The notes: generated by a model from the sequence alone, not told the origin. Shown: positions 9,358-17,607, counted from the first letter of the stretch. The stretch is 40,833 nucleotides of DNA from an uncultured Prevotellaceae bacterium (GCA_947165675.1 CAMVBJ010000030.1:1-40833), one strand, 5' to 3'. Program-made: numbers and translations.

Positions 9358-9585
9358 TTACTTCACCTTGGCTGCGAGCAGAGCAACCACACGAGAGAAG
9401 TCAGTCATCTCGGCAATCTCCTCGGGCTCCAATTCAATGTCAAAGGCATCCTCAAGTTCAGAAGCCAAAGTGAGATGATGCAGGGAGTCCCAGCGCTCAC
9501 AATTCTTCTGAGACGCATCGGTTGAGATCTCATCCATGTCAAACACCTCGCGCATGATTTCTAACACTTTTTCTTCGATAGTCAT
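9358..9585 (-). CDS. acyl carrier protein (partner of the FkbH-type protein)
   Basis: This 75-residue, acidic, all-helical protein has the phosphopantetheine attachment motif WDSLHHL with Ser34. Its start overlaps the stop of the FkbH-type gene by 4 bases (ATGA), which argues strongly that the two work as a pair. FkbH enzymes load a glyceryl group onto such stand-alone ACPs. It is clearly divergent from housekeeping AcpP (the usual DSLD is replaced by DSLH), as expected for a dedicated carrier. Confidence 0.9.
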   Translation of the reverse strand: MTIEEKVLEIMREVFDMDEISTDASQKNCERWDSLHHLTLASELEDAFDIELEPEEIAEMTDFSRVVALLAAKVK

Positions 9586-11174
9586 AATACTCTGATATTG
9601 TAATAATTCTTGATTTCAAACATATTGCTTAACGCCATGGTGTAATGCTTAGCGCCAGCATCATCGGTATGATCACAGCTCATGCCCATGCGGTCATAAA
9701 AGTCGGCCGTCTGGCCATTCTTGGCCGTTGGCAAGAAGTCCGCCGTAAGTTGACGATAGCCGTCTAACCGCAGCAGGTTGAATATCGTCTTGATGAAAGC
9801 CTCCTCAATACCCTTGCCCAGGATGCGACAACTCAACAGGAGTGAATCGATGTTGATGGTCGTATCATCGACAGGCTCCAGGAAAATTGCAGCTGTAATG
9901 CCGTTATCGCCAAAACGATCACTCACGCTCATGCAATAAACGCGCCACCCCTGATCAAGATGCTGATGGACATCGGCCTCGGTATAACGTCGGGTAGTAA
10001 GGTTAAACTGATTAGTCTTTTGAGTCATCTGGGAGATGCGCGATAGGTTATGCTCGTCGGCTGGAATAATGTCCAGTTGCATATCCAGACTGTATAGATA
10101 GGATTCAAGATCGGCAAAATGGGATTGCTCAGCCTTACGCATCGCATTGGCACGGTACTGTTCGGTCTTGGCTCGATCCTCACTCGTCACCGCGTAGATA
10201 CGGAAGTACTTCTCAACCAGCAGTTTGAAGAACGGCATGAGTTCATAGGGCTTATCTGGGAAGTCGGGGACCTCGACTTGAGGAAGCATCTGCTTAATTA
10301 ATTCGCGTTCGGTGGGATTGTCATCGACAAAGACCATGCTATCAAGTCCGATGTTGAGTTCGGTTGCGATCTCTCGGATGTTAGTCGCCTTGTCCTGCCA
10401 GTTGATGCGCAGGGAGCTGAAGTGTTCACGCTTGAGCACCATGAAGGGGTTTTGCCGCCATGCCTCATCGACATCGGCCTCATTATTCTTGCTGCACACG
10501 GCCAGAATCACACCATTGCGGGCTAACTGGAGAATAGAACGCTGCCAGTAAGAAAAGGCCTTACCAGGATAATCGCCACCCAACTTGATGCCATCAATTC
10601 CATCCTCGCCGAGGACTCCGCCCCACAGGGTATTATCAAGGTCAAGAATTAGACACTTCTTGCGCTGTAAGGCCAATTCGCCCTCAAGGCGCCGCCACCA
10701 TGCGTGGAAATCGCGTGCCAACTTGGGGTTGAGTAACGTCTGAGACAAGAGGTAGTATTTCCAGTTTACCAGTGTGTCGGCATCATAGCGGGATGTAAAC
10801 TCAGTGAAGTCCACCCACTTAACATTGGGATGGGAAACAGCCAGCGCCGATGCATGGTTGTTAAAAGCGGCGATTGCCTGGCCAACAGCGGTCTCATCAC
10901 CCGTGAGCCTCACTGAAAAAAGGTTGACAAGTGAGAAAATGACAAATGGCTTGTTTGAGTCGATGCCAGACAAGACAATGTCCAACTTGTCGCTATAGGA
11001 CTGAATCTCTTGAGCCAACTGAGCGCTATCAGCATTGACGGATACCTGATAGAACCATATATAACGATCCACCTCACTGGGTATCATGCTGATGTCATCA
11101 TAACCCGAGTAGGTCACGTCATCATAGCCCAGAAAGGCTTCAACCGTCTGATTGCGAAAGACAAAAGTAGTCAT
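9582..11174 (-). CDS. FkbH-type HAD-IIIC phosphatase / acyl transferase
   Basis: The 530-residue protein has the three parts of FkbH-like proteins: an N-terminal SGNH-like region (about 1-165), a HAD subfamily IIIC domain and a C-terminal GNAT-like domain (about 360-515). The HAD part shows DLDNT with Asp178 and Asp180, the conserved GGVLGEDG, CSKN at 227-230, and VFVDDNP with the paired Asp at 284-285. In characterised pathways (FK520, tetronates, bryostatin) such enzymes take 1,3-bisphosphoglycerate, remove the phosphate and leave D-glyceryl on an ACP. The partner ACP overlaps its 3' end. No FkbI/FkbK/FkbG-type oxidases or methyltransferase are nearby, so a methoxymalonyl product is unlikely and a glyceryl-type unit more likely (inference). 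Confidence 0.88.
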   Translation of the reverse strand: MTTFVFRNQTVEAFLGYDDVTYSGYDDISMIPSEVDRYIWFYQVSVNADSAQLAQEIQSYSDKLDIVLSGIDSNKPFVIFSLVNLFSVRLTGDETAVGQAIAAFNNHASALAVSHPNVKWVDFTEFTSRYDADTLVNWKYYLLSQTLLNPKLARDFHAWWRRLEGELALQRKKCLILDLDNTLWGGVLGEDGIDGIKLGGDYPGKAFSYWQRSILQLARNGVILAVCSKNNEADVDEAWRQNPFMVLKREHFSSLRINWQDKATNIREIATELNIGLDSMVFVDDNPTERELIKQMLPQVEVPDFPDKPYELMPFFKLLVEKYFRIYAVTSEDRAKTEQYRANAMRKAEQSHFADLESYLYSLDMQLDIIPADEHNLSRISQMTQKTNQFNLTTRRYTEADVHQHLDQGWRVYCMSVSDRFGDNGITAAIFLEPVDDTTINIDSLLLSCRILGKGIEEAFIKTIFNLLRLDGYRQLTADFLPTAKNGQTADFYDRMGMSCDHTDDAGAKHYTMALSNMFEIKNYYNIRVL

Positions 11175-11180
11175 TATTTA

Positions 11181-12191
11181 TTAATTCTTCTTGATCTTGA
11201 GATAGAGCTTACTTAACATCGCCCACAAGCGAGGATGCATCATCAGGCTGTGGATGATTTTCCACTTAGTGCCTCCATAGTTAGCCTCGGGTCCCACACA
11301 CGGAAACGGATATAGACCAGCATCTCGCATGTGGTCCAGCACATCATCTACTATGCCCGCAGTAAACGCACGAGTCAATGCAAAGAAGAGATAAACGTTT
11401 CTCAATCCAGCCACGCTGGCTGGGGCATCCTGTCGATTGTCGTGCTGAAATCTCTTGATAGTCCCATCAATAATCGAGGCAGAGTCAATCTGACTATATA
11501 ACCTTTTCCTCAAGTGGTTAAGGCCAGGATTGTGCATGGCACTATCCGAACGGTTGACGTAGCAATAGATTGCGGCTTCGTCATGAGCCACGCGGGCTGC
11601 ACTGAGCATAAACTCGGCAATAAGTGCACCATCCTCGCACACAATCAGTGACGGATTGAATCGCCACTGATTACGCTCAAGAAAATCACGCTTGACAAGA
11701 TACCGCCAGATGTAAGGAGTCATGCTGTGTCCATCAAGGTACTCGACCCCGGTCATCACCCCAGTCGAGGCACTGAAAGCCTCGGTGGCTAACTTTACGA
11801 CACCGTCAGGTGTAGCCTTACGGTTGTTCAACACCATGACATCAAGATCCTCACTTACAGCCCGGCGTAACAACGAAGCCATCGTCTGCCCCATCAGATA
11901 GTCGTCACTATCCACAAACTGCAGATAACGGCCACGGGCGTGTTCCAGAGCCAAGTTGCGAGCCGCACTCACACCTGCATTAACCTGAGTAAGCAACATG
12001 ACTTGGGAATGCTCACGAGCAAAACCCTCAACCACAGCACGGCTACCATCGGTCGAGCCATCGTCAATAACAATCACCTCATACTGGTCGGGTGATAAAT
12101 CTTGATCGACAATGGATTGCAAACACTTGAGCACATAAGTCTCGGTGTTGTACAGGGGAATGATGTATGTCAAGAGTAGATCACTCATCAA
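11181..12191 (-). CDS. family 2 glycosyltransferase
   Basis: This 336-residue protein opens with LTYIIPLYN, then VIDDGSTDGS and FVDSDDYL, the nucleotide-sugar and metal (DxD) motifs of inverting GT-A glycosyltransferases of family GT2. It transfers an unidentified sugar in the cytoplasm. The start overlaps the stop of the VOC gene by 4 bases and the FkbH-type gene follows after 6 bases. It is thus embedded in the acyl-group cassette, the best sign that the cassette serves a glycan. A second ATG lies one codon inside and cannot be excluded. Confidence 0.9.
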   Translation of the reverse strand: MMSDLLLTYIIPLYNTETYVLKCLQSIVDQDLSPDQYEVIVIDDGSTDGSRAVVEGFAREHSQVMLLTQVNAGVSAARNLALEHARGRYLQFVDSDDYLMGQTMASLLRRAVSEDLDVMVLNNRKATPDGVVKLATEAFSASTGVMTGVEYLDGHSMTPYIWRYLVKRDFLERNQWRFNPSLIVCEDGALIAEFMLSAARVAHDEAAIYCYVNRSDSAMHNPGLNHLRKRLYSQIDSASIIDGTIKRFQHDNRQDAPASVAGLRNVYLFFALTRAFTAGIVDDVLDHMRDAGLYPFPCVGPEANYGGTKWKIIHSLMMHPRLWAMLSKLYLKIKKN

Positions 12192-12613
12192 GAGAGATTC
12201 TCGACCAGTTCGATGAGGCCGGTGTTCTTCTGGAACAAGAATGCCACGCGCCTGTCATCCATGGCGCAAGCTGGAACAGGACCACTCACGAGCAAAAACC
12301 GTTGTCCACGCAGCATGGCAATGGCGGCCTCTATATCCTGCACCTGATAGCAGATGTGATAAGGAGAGACACCAACGGCACTGAGAGTGCGCAAGACCGG
12401 GCTCTGATCATCCAGGGGTTCAAGCAATTCAAGACGGGGTTCACCGTCCTTAGACAAGAAACAAATGCGGACATGCTGAATCGCATCGTCAACGGTGGCC
12501 GTAGCCTCATAACCCATCGTCAGATAGAAACCCTTGGTCTTCTCGATATCACGACAAGCTATACCGATGTGGTCAAAGGTCAGCATGGGAATCTTCTGGG
12601 ATTGATAATTCAA
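12188..12613 (-). CDS. VOC-fold protein, methylmalonyl-CoA epimerase-like
   Basis: This 141-residue protein has the paired beta-alpha-beta-beta-beta modules of the vicinal oxygen chelate superfamily. Probable metal ligands are His15 (DHIG), Glu62 (RLELLEP), His86 (YHICY) and Glu135 (LIELVE). The order and the closing GLIELVE resemble methylmalonyl-CoA epimerase more than glyoxalase I. Four-base overlaps with both neighbours (ketosynthase III and GT2) show tight coupling. No methylmalonyl-CoA mutase or decarboxylase is present here. Epimerising the alpha carbon of an ACP- or CoA-bound intermediate is a reasonable guess, not a demonstrated role. An internal ATG at residue 10 is an alternative start, but the overlap favours the longer form. 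Confidence 0.8.
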   Translation of the reverse strand: MNYQSQKIPMLTFDHIGIACRDIEKTKGFYLTMGYEATATVDDAIQHVRICFLSKDGEPRLELLEPLDDQSPVLRTLSAVGVSPYHICYQVQDIEAAIAMLRGQRFLLVSGPVPACAMDDRRVAFLFQKNTGLIELVENLS

Positions 12614-13659
12614 TATTCAATGACTGGAGAGACGCTGCAGTCACGCATGTTCATGATGGCTGAGCCCCAACTCAAGCCAGCTCCAAAACCGCTCATCAGT
12701 ACGATATTGTCGCCCTCGAGACGACCGCTCAATTCGCTGGAGATGGTCAATGGCACAGAGGCGCTGCTGGTGTTTCCATACTTGTGGATGCAGTATGGCA
12801 CCTTGTCTGGAGAAATCTTGAGCTTCTTGACAAAAAAGTCCATCATGAAGCGATTGGCCTGGTGGAACACCAAGAAATCCAAATCCTCGACCGTTCGCTC
12901 GGTCTCCTTGAGAAGCTGCTTCACACTCTTGGGCACCTTGCTAATGGCAAAGTTGAAGACATCCATACCATCCATAAACACTTCCAGGTCGGTACGGATG
13001 TTACCATCCTCGCGCTCACGCTCCACACAGGAGTCTGCCGTGACGGGATTACGCATTCCTGCAAATATCTTCAAGGTATCCTCACCACTGCCATCGGTAT
13101 TGAGGATAAAGGTAGCGTCACCATAGTCACCTTTCTCGATAAGTGTCGCCGTTCCTGCATCGCCATACAGGGGCCAATCCACCTTATCGCGACGGTTGAC
13201 AATCTTGGAAAACGTCTCACCATCAAGCAGAAGCACGCGGTTGATGCCCTCCATCGAGGCATAAGCAAACGCTGCACTCAAGGCAAACAAGTAGCCCGAA
13301 CAGCCCAAGGATATATCAAAGCACAAAGTGTCACGAGACAAGCCCAATCGATGCTGCAACAGGCAAGAAGTTGCGGGGATGCGATAATCAGCAGTCTGAC
13401 TCATGAACAATAACACATCAATGCTCTCGGGCTCGATGCTATTGTCGGCAAACAACTGCTTGGCTGCCTTGAAACTCAAGTCACTTGCTGTCACATCGGG
13501 GGCGGCAATGCGTCGCTGCTCAATGCCGATGTTGTTAATCGTTTTCTCAATCTCCTCTTGAGGAATGAGATAACCCAGGTCCTTGTTATATACAATTTCC
13601 TGAGGGACACAAGACGAAATAGCCTTGATGCCCACACCATGATAAGTAATTCTTGCCAT
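12610..13659 (-). CDS. 3-oxoacyl-ACP synthase III-like condensing enzyme
   Basis: This 349-residue protein has the complete FabH/KAS III triad: Cys120 in SLGCSGYLFAL, His266 in FLVFHQANR and Asn296 in KYGNTSSASVP. KAS III enzymes condense a CoA-bound acyl primer with malonyl-ACP; homologues in tetronate pathways and some glycan loci use other partners. It follows a stand-alone ACP gene by 49 bases and overlaps the VOC gene by 4. A housekeeping fabH is normally found with plsX/rpmF, which are absent, so I read this as a specialised paralogue. Its exact primer cannot be read from sequence. Confidence 0.9.
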   Translation of the reverse strand: MARITYHGVGIKAISSCVPQEIVYNKDLGYLIPQEEIEKTINNIGIEQRRIAAPDVTASDLSFKAAKQLFADNSIEPESIDVLLFMSQTADYRIPATSCLLQHRLGLSRDTLCFDISLGCSGYLFALSAAFAYASMEGINRVLLLDGETFSKIVNRRDKVDWPLYGDAGTATLIEKGDYGDATFILNTDGSGEDTLKIFAGMRNPVTADSCVEREREDGNIRTDLEVFMDGMDVFNFAISKVPKSVKQLLKETERTVEDLDFLVFHQANRFMMDFFVKKLKISPDKVPYCIHKYGNTSSASVPLTISSELSGRLEGDNIVLMSGFGAGLSWGSAIMNMRDCSVSPVIEY

Positions 13660-13708
13660 ACATTAAATTGCTTGAGGACCCGAGAAAACTTTTTGCCTCA
13701 CCAACGCA

Positions 13709-13942
13709 TCACTCGGCTCGTGATTGCACGATTTTAAACAAATCCTCAACGGTATTGCTGCTGCGAATGTCTTCTCCTCGAAATTCCACATCATACTCCT
13801 CGTCAATCATCGCGATTACTGACAAGGCAAGAAGTGAAGACCACTCCTCCAAGTCCTTAAACTGAGTGGTTGCATTTATGGTATCGGGATCTGTCTCATC
13901 GAACAGCTCCGTAAAATTCTCGATGAATTGATCTATGCTCAT
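13709..13942 (-). CDS. acyl carrier protein (first gene of the acyl cassette)
   Basis: The 77-residue acidic helical protein carries LEEWSSLLAL, in which Ser36 aligns with the phosphopantetheine-bearing serine of DSL motifs. The Asp normally before that Ser is replaced by Ser, marking it as divergent from AcpP and from the second ACP at 9.4 kb. It is the first gene after the promoter near 14.03 kb and lies 49 bases before the ketosynthase III gene, its likely partner. Confidence 0.85.
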   Translation of the reverse strand: MSIDQFIENFTELFDETDPDTINATTQFKDLEEWSSLLALSVIAMIDEEYDVEFRGEDIRSSNTVEDLFKIVQSRAE

Positions 13943-14029
13943 GAATTAAGATAAAACTTGAATTAGTTTAATTTGCGACTATTATTGCCTATTTAATCGT
14001 TAATAAAATGCATGTATTATTACAGCCTG

Positions 14030-14037
14030 CAAATTTA
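14030..14037 (-). promoter_or_regulatory. Bacteroidota -7 element of the acyl cassette operon
   Basis: The minus strand reads TAAATTTG, an exact TAnnTTTG match, about 88 bases before the first ACP start. It implies a leader of about 80 nt. A -33 box at the canonical distance is weak because the upstream stretch is an A/T run. The 199-base gap also contains a tandem 10-mer (CCCATTTATG/CCCATTTAAG) at 14081-14100. Confidence 0.55.
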
Positions 14038-14141
14038 AACAAATTTTTTTTATCTACACGCTCCTACAGAGAATAATTGCCCCATTTATGCCCATTTAAG
14101 TGCTAAAAACGGCGTTCAGTGCCTCGAAACCAGAAAAAATG

Positions 14142-14783
14142 TCAAAAATTGAATCGACGCGCAGGCACTCCCAAATAGGTCTTGTTGTTGCGTGGCTGAG
14201 TCATGAGCACGCTGTTAGCTCCTAACGTCACTCCATCACCGATGGTGATTCCCTGAAGCACAACACAGGCAACTCCCAGCATGTTGTTATTGCCGACAGT
14301 CACCCCTCCAGACAAGTGGGCTCCTGGCATAATGTCGTTAAAACTGCCAATGCGATTATCATGCCCCACCACCACATGGTCATTGATGAGATTGAAATCG
14401 CCGAGGGAAACATCACAGGAAATCATACAGTCGTTCTGGATAATATTTCCCTCACCCATGACCACGGTCACGGGATCGACCATGAAGAGAGTCGGGTCAA
14501 TCAGATTGGGGAAAGTGACATTTGGGTTGGTGATAGCCTTGCGAAGGCGCCGCACAGCCTTGTTGTCACTGATAGCAATGGCCACGGCAAGTGGTTCATC
14601 AACCTGCAACAGTGTCTCCATGCCTCCAAGCACCTTGCCATATCTTGACACCAGCGAACCTGCTGGTTTGCCATCATCAAAGAAGCCTATCAATTCCCAC
14701 TGTTGTTGTTGGGCATTTATTCTGGTTATGAGACAGGCAACTTCTTTTCCGAAGCCTCCTGCACCGTATATAGCAATTCTCAT
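14142..14783 (-). CDS. PglD/NeuD-type sugar O/N-acyltransferase
   Basis: The 213-residue protein has an N-terminal Rossmann-like PglD domain (IYGAGGFGKEVA, then FFDDG) and a C-terminal left-handed beta-helix of hexapeptide repeats. His141 in VVGHDNRIG is in the place of the catalytic His of PglD. The second helix-coil His of PglD (acetyl-CoA contact) is an Asn here. PglD acetylates the 4-amino group of UDP-4-amino sugars. The aminotransferase gene immediately upstream (44 bases) fits this. The frame extends 19 codons upstream but the family begins at MRIAIYGAGG, so I use 14783. The second half of the fused protein at 17656-18930 is a close paralogue, about half identical by eye. Confidence 0.87.
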   Translation of the reverse strand: MRIAIYGAGGFGKEVACLITRINAQQQQWELIGFFDDGKPAGSLVSRYGKVLGGMETLLQVDEPLAVAIAISDNKAVRRLRKAITNPNVTFPNLIDPTLFMVDPVTVVMGEGNIIQNDCMISCDVSLGDFNLINDHVVVGHDNRIGSFNDIMPGAHLSGGVTVGNNNMLGVACVVLQGITIGDGVTLGANSVLMTQPRNNKTYLGVPARRFNF

Positions 14784-14827
14784 GGCTTGACTCTTTACAC
14801 TAAAAAATCCGCAACATATTGTGCTGC

Positions 14828-15967
14828 TCACTTGCAACACGAGATAATCTCGCGAGCCACTTTTTCAACATGCTCATCGCTCACCCATGGTCCGCTGGGC
14901 AAACAGAGTCCCTTGGAAAATAAGTTTTCACTCACGCCATTGACATAGGCAGGTGCCCCTGAGAACACGGGTTGGGTATGCATGGGTTTCCACAAGGGGC
15001 GGGATTCGATATTGCATGCATCCAGGTGCTGGCGCACTGTTTCATAATCGGTACCAGTCTTGACGGGGTCAATGAGAATCGTGTTGAGCCAGTAATTGCT
15101 ATCGGAGCGCTCATCGCAATTGACATGAACGTCAATACCATCAACATCTGCCAATAACTCGACATATCGGTCACACAGGTGCTTGTGGTGAGCCAGATGG
15201 TCATCAAGAACGGTCATCTGACCACGACCGATACCAGCACAGATGTTACTCATGCGGTAGTTGTAACCTATCTCCTTGTGCAGGTAGTAAGGCATGGGCT
15301 CACGCGCTTGAGTGGCATAGAACATGATCTTCTTCTTGGTCTGCTCGTCAGGACAAATGAGAGCGCCACCTCCGCTGGTGGTAATCATCTTGTTGCCATT
15401 GAAGCTCATGATGCCATATTCGCCAAACGTGCCACAAAGCTGGCCACGGTAACGAGAACCGAATGCCTCGGCTGAATCCTCAATGACGGGTATCTCGTAA
15501 CGGCGCGCAATCTCCATAATATCGTCGATCTTGCCTGGCATACCATAGAGATAGACCGGGATGATGGCCTTGGGCTTGCGACCGGTTTTGGCCACGCGGT
15601 CCTTGATAGCATCCTCGAGTAGATTGGGATCCATATTCCACGTGTCGGGTTCGCTATCGACAAAGACTGGTATGCCCCCTTGATAGGTAATGGGATTAGC
15701 ACTGGCCGAGAATGTCATCGACTGGCAGATCACTTCATCATCCCGCCCCACCCCGAGGTTGACAAGTGCCAAGTGTATGGCTGCCGTGCCTGCACTGAGT
15801 GCGACAACCTTCTTGTTCTCGCCACACAATTGTTCGAGGTCTTCCTCAAAGGCATTCACATTAGGACCCAGTGGAACCACCCAGTTGGTGTCAAAAGCTT
15901 CCTGTATATACTTCATCTCTTGACCACTCATGTGGGCGAGACATAATAGGATTCTATCGTTTGCCAT
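14828..15967 (-). CDS. DegT/DnrJ/EryC1/StrS-type sugar aminotransferase
   Basis: The 379-residue PLP enzyme shows the family path: SAGTAAIHLAL (57-67), VIEDSAEAFGSRYRG with Asp164, and SFNGNKMITTSGGGAL with the PLP-binding Lys193. The order and the N-terminal WVVPLGPNV resemble PglE/PseC-like enzymes that aminate the 4-keto position of UDP-4-keto-6-deoxy sugars. It precedes a PglD-like acyltransferase gene, recreating the PglE-PglD pair of bacillosamine synthesis. The 4,6-dehydratase (PglF) that would supply its substrate is not in the window. Exact sugar specificity cannot be read. Confidence 0.92.
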   Translation of the reverse strand: MANDRILLCLAHMSGQEMKYIQEAFDTNWVVPLGPNVNAFEEDLEQLCGENKKVVALSAGTAAIHLALVNLGVGRDDEVICQSMTFSASANPITYQGGIPVFVDSEPDTWNMDPNLLEDAIKDRVAKTGRKPKAIIPVYLYGMPGKIDDIMEIARRYEIPVIEDSAEAFGSRYRGQLCGTFGEYGIMSFNGNKMITTSGGGALICPDEQTKKKIMFYATQAREPMPYYLHKEIGYNYRMSNICAGIGRGQMTVLDDHLAHHKHLCDRYVELLADVDGIDVHVNCDERSDSNYWLNTILIDPVKTGTDYETVRQHLDACNIESRPLWKPMHTQPVFSGAPAYVNGVSENLFSKGLCLPSGPWVSDEHVEKVAREIISCCK

Positions 15968-15991
15968 ATATTATAACTATATTATTATCTG

Positions 15992-16579
15992 TTATATGAT
16001 TTCTAAACTTTCAGGTGCATGACCTGGATAGACGGTTCGATGATCGGCTAACCGCTTGATTATGGACTCACTGTTTACCGCCTGTGGTTTGTTGGAGTGA
16101 GGGACATTTGTCACGGTCTTGACACCAGGAATGTAACTGTCGCCCGTAAACATCATGTCGTCGAGAACCCACGTCACGCTACAGGGGCTGTGCCCAGGTG
16201 TGAAAACGGCCTGTACGCTAATGCCGTCGAAGAGTTCAACCCTCTCTCCATCATGCACGATTTTAATGTTATTAACGGGCTGAAGTTGGATGCTATTGCC
16301 GTAGAACTTCGAAAAATTTAATTTATCGTTATATAAGGTCTCAAAGCCTTCTTCATTAGTATAGATGGTCACGTCTGGGTAAAGGCTCAGCAGCTGATTG
16401 AGTCCATAGATATGGTCAAAGTGGCCATGGGTGAGCAGAACACCGCACAACGTTCCCTCGATGAGTGGCATGATTTTATCCACATCACCGCAGTCCACCA
16501 GCCACGAACGTTCCGCCTGTGACAAGATGTAGCTACAGGAGCGAAAAACGGAATTGACGACCTGGTTGACGACCATCAA
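15992..16579 (-). CDS. metallo-beta-lactamase-fold hydrolase
   Basis: This 195-residue protein has the dinuclear-metal motif THGHFDH at 50-56 (HxHxDH complete), His130 in TPGHSP, Asp147 in TGDSY and His187 in YPGH. This is the full ligand set of glyoxalase II-like hydrolases. Such enzymes cleave thioesters or related bonds. Sitting between a short-chain dehydrogenase (12 bases) and a sugar aminotransferase (24 bases), it could release an acyl thioester or edit carrier-bound intermediates. That is inference. Confidence 0.88.
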   Translation of the reverse strand: MMVVNQVVNSVFRSCSYILSQAERSWLVDCGDVDKIMPLIEGTLCGVLLTHGHFDHIYGLNQLLSLYPDVTIYTNEEGFETLYNDKLNFSKFYGNSIQLQPVNNIKIVHDGERVELFDGISVQAVFTPGHSPCSVTWVLDDMMFTGDSYIPGVKTVTNVPHSNKPQAVNSESIIKRLADHRTVYPGHAPESLEII

Positions 16580-16591
16580 TCAATGGGTGTA

Positions 16592-17344
16592 TTACAACGA
16601 AAAGCCACCGTCAAGCACAAGGTCGTGACCCGTCATCCAACTTGATGCGTCGCTCAACAAGTAGATAGCGGTATTGGCCACATCGGTGGGCTCACCATAG
16701 CGGCCCAGGGGGTAACGCTTGGCATCCTCGGCAAGCTGTTCCTCGGTAATCGTGCCATCGTGAATCAGCGGCGTGTTGACCATACCGGGACAGATGCTGT
16801 TGACACGCACATTGCGGGTGGCATACTCACGGGCGGCATACCTCATGACAGAGTTCAAGGCAGCCTTGGATGCGCCATAGACACCATTGCCAGGCATGAA
16901 ACTGTGGGTTCCACCGATAGACGCAATCAAGACAACCGACGCGCCCTTGACAAGCACTTTTTTCTTATACATTAAGCGCAGCAACTCGACCGGGGCAAAG
17001 AAGTTGATGTTGAACATGCTGTCCAGCTTCTCGCGGGTACCAAATTGCAGTGGCACGGTCATCGAATTGCCAGCGCACAGCACAGCACCATCCAGTTTAG
17101 GCATCTCACCAACGAGACGCTCGATGTCCTGCTGCACAGTCATGTCGGCAATCAGCTGCATGTGTCCATCGACTTCAGGATTGAGTTGGTCAAGTGTTGT
17201 CTGCAAGCGCTCTTGATTGCGGGCGGTGATGACAAGTCGTGCCCCCATGCGAGAACAAGCGATGGCGGTTTCACGGCCGATTCCTGATGATGCGCCTGTG
17301 ACCAGAATGGTCTTACCCGATAACGAAAAAGGATTATATTCCAT
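16592..17344 (-). CDS. short-chain dehydrogenase/reductase, FabG-like
   Basis: This 250-residue SDR has the cofactor loop TGASSGIG at 16-23, an LCAG variant of the NNAG motif, and the catalytic residues Ser142, Tyr156 and Lys160 (YGASK). It ends in the typical GHDLVLDGGF. It is closest in layout to 3-oxoacyl-ACP reductases, which would fit reduction of the product of the ketosynthase III encoded 3.3 kb downstream. Sugar or other oxo substrates are equally possible. It is the first gene of the 14.1-17.3 kb group; no exact TAnnTTTG element is visible in front, only a repeat-rich non-coding stretch. Confidence 0.9.
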   Translation of the reverse strand: MEYNPFSLSGKTILVTGASSGIGRETAIACSRMGARLVITARNQERLQTTLDQLNPEVDGHMQLIADMTVQQDIERLVGEMPKLDGAVLCAGNSMTVPLQFGTREKLDSMFNINFFAPVELLRLMYKKKVLVKGASVVLIASIGGTHSFMPGNGVYGASKAALNSVMRYAAREYATRNVRVNSICPGMVNTPLIHDGTITEEQLAEDAKRYPLGRYGEPTDVANTAIYLLSDASSWMTGHDLVLDGGFSL

Positions 17345-17425
17345 CGTTTTTGATTGATATTTTGCTAATTGTTACTTAAGTTTCGCAAGTTGTTAACTTG
17401 CTCACTGCATAATGTTTAAAGAAAA

Positions 17426-17456
17426 CAGTTGTCAGTTGTCAGTTGTCAGTCGTCAG
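17426..17456. repeat. tandem 7-bp repeat CAGTTGT
   Basis: The unit CAGTTGT occurs three times exactly, then once as CAGTCGT, then a partial CAG. It lies about 80-110 bases upstream of the SDR start, where changes in copy number could shift promoter or leader spacing. Confidence 0.75.
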
Positions 17457-17607
17457 AATGCGGATGCCGCTGAAAACTGAAAACTTGAGAACTGAAAACT
17501 AAAGTTAAGGGTTAATTGTTTAATGAATAATACCTTCCATTTTCAGGAAACATTTATAAATCACATTTTGGCAAATTCTTTAACCATTAACCTTTATCCT
17601 TTATCCT

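Noticed and set aside
12167-13126. A 319-codon plus-strand frame
   Set aside because: It is antisense to the VOC and ketosynthase III genes, both supported by complete active sites.
17426-17456. CRISPR-like array
   Set aside because: The units are 7 bases and directly adjacent, with no spacers and no cas genes; this is a simple tandem repeat.
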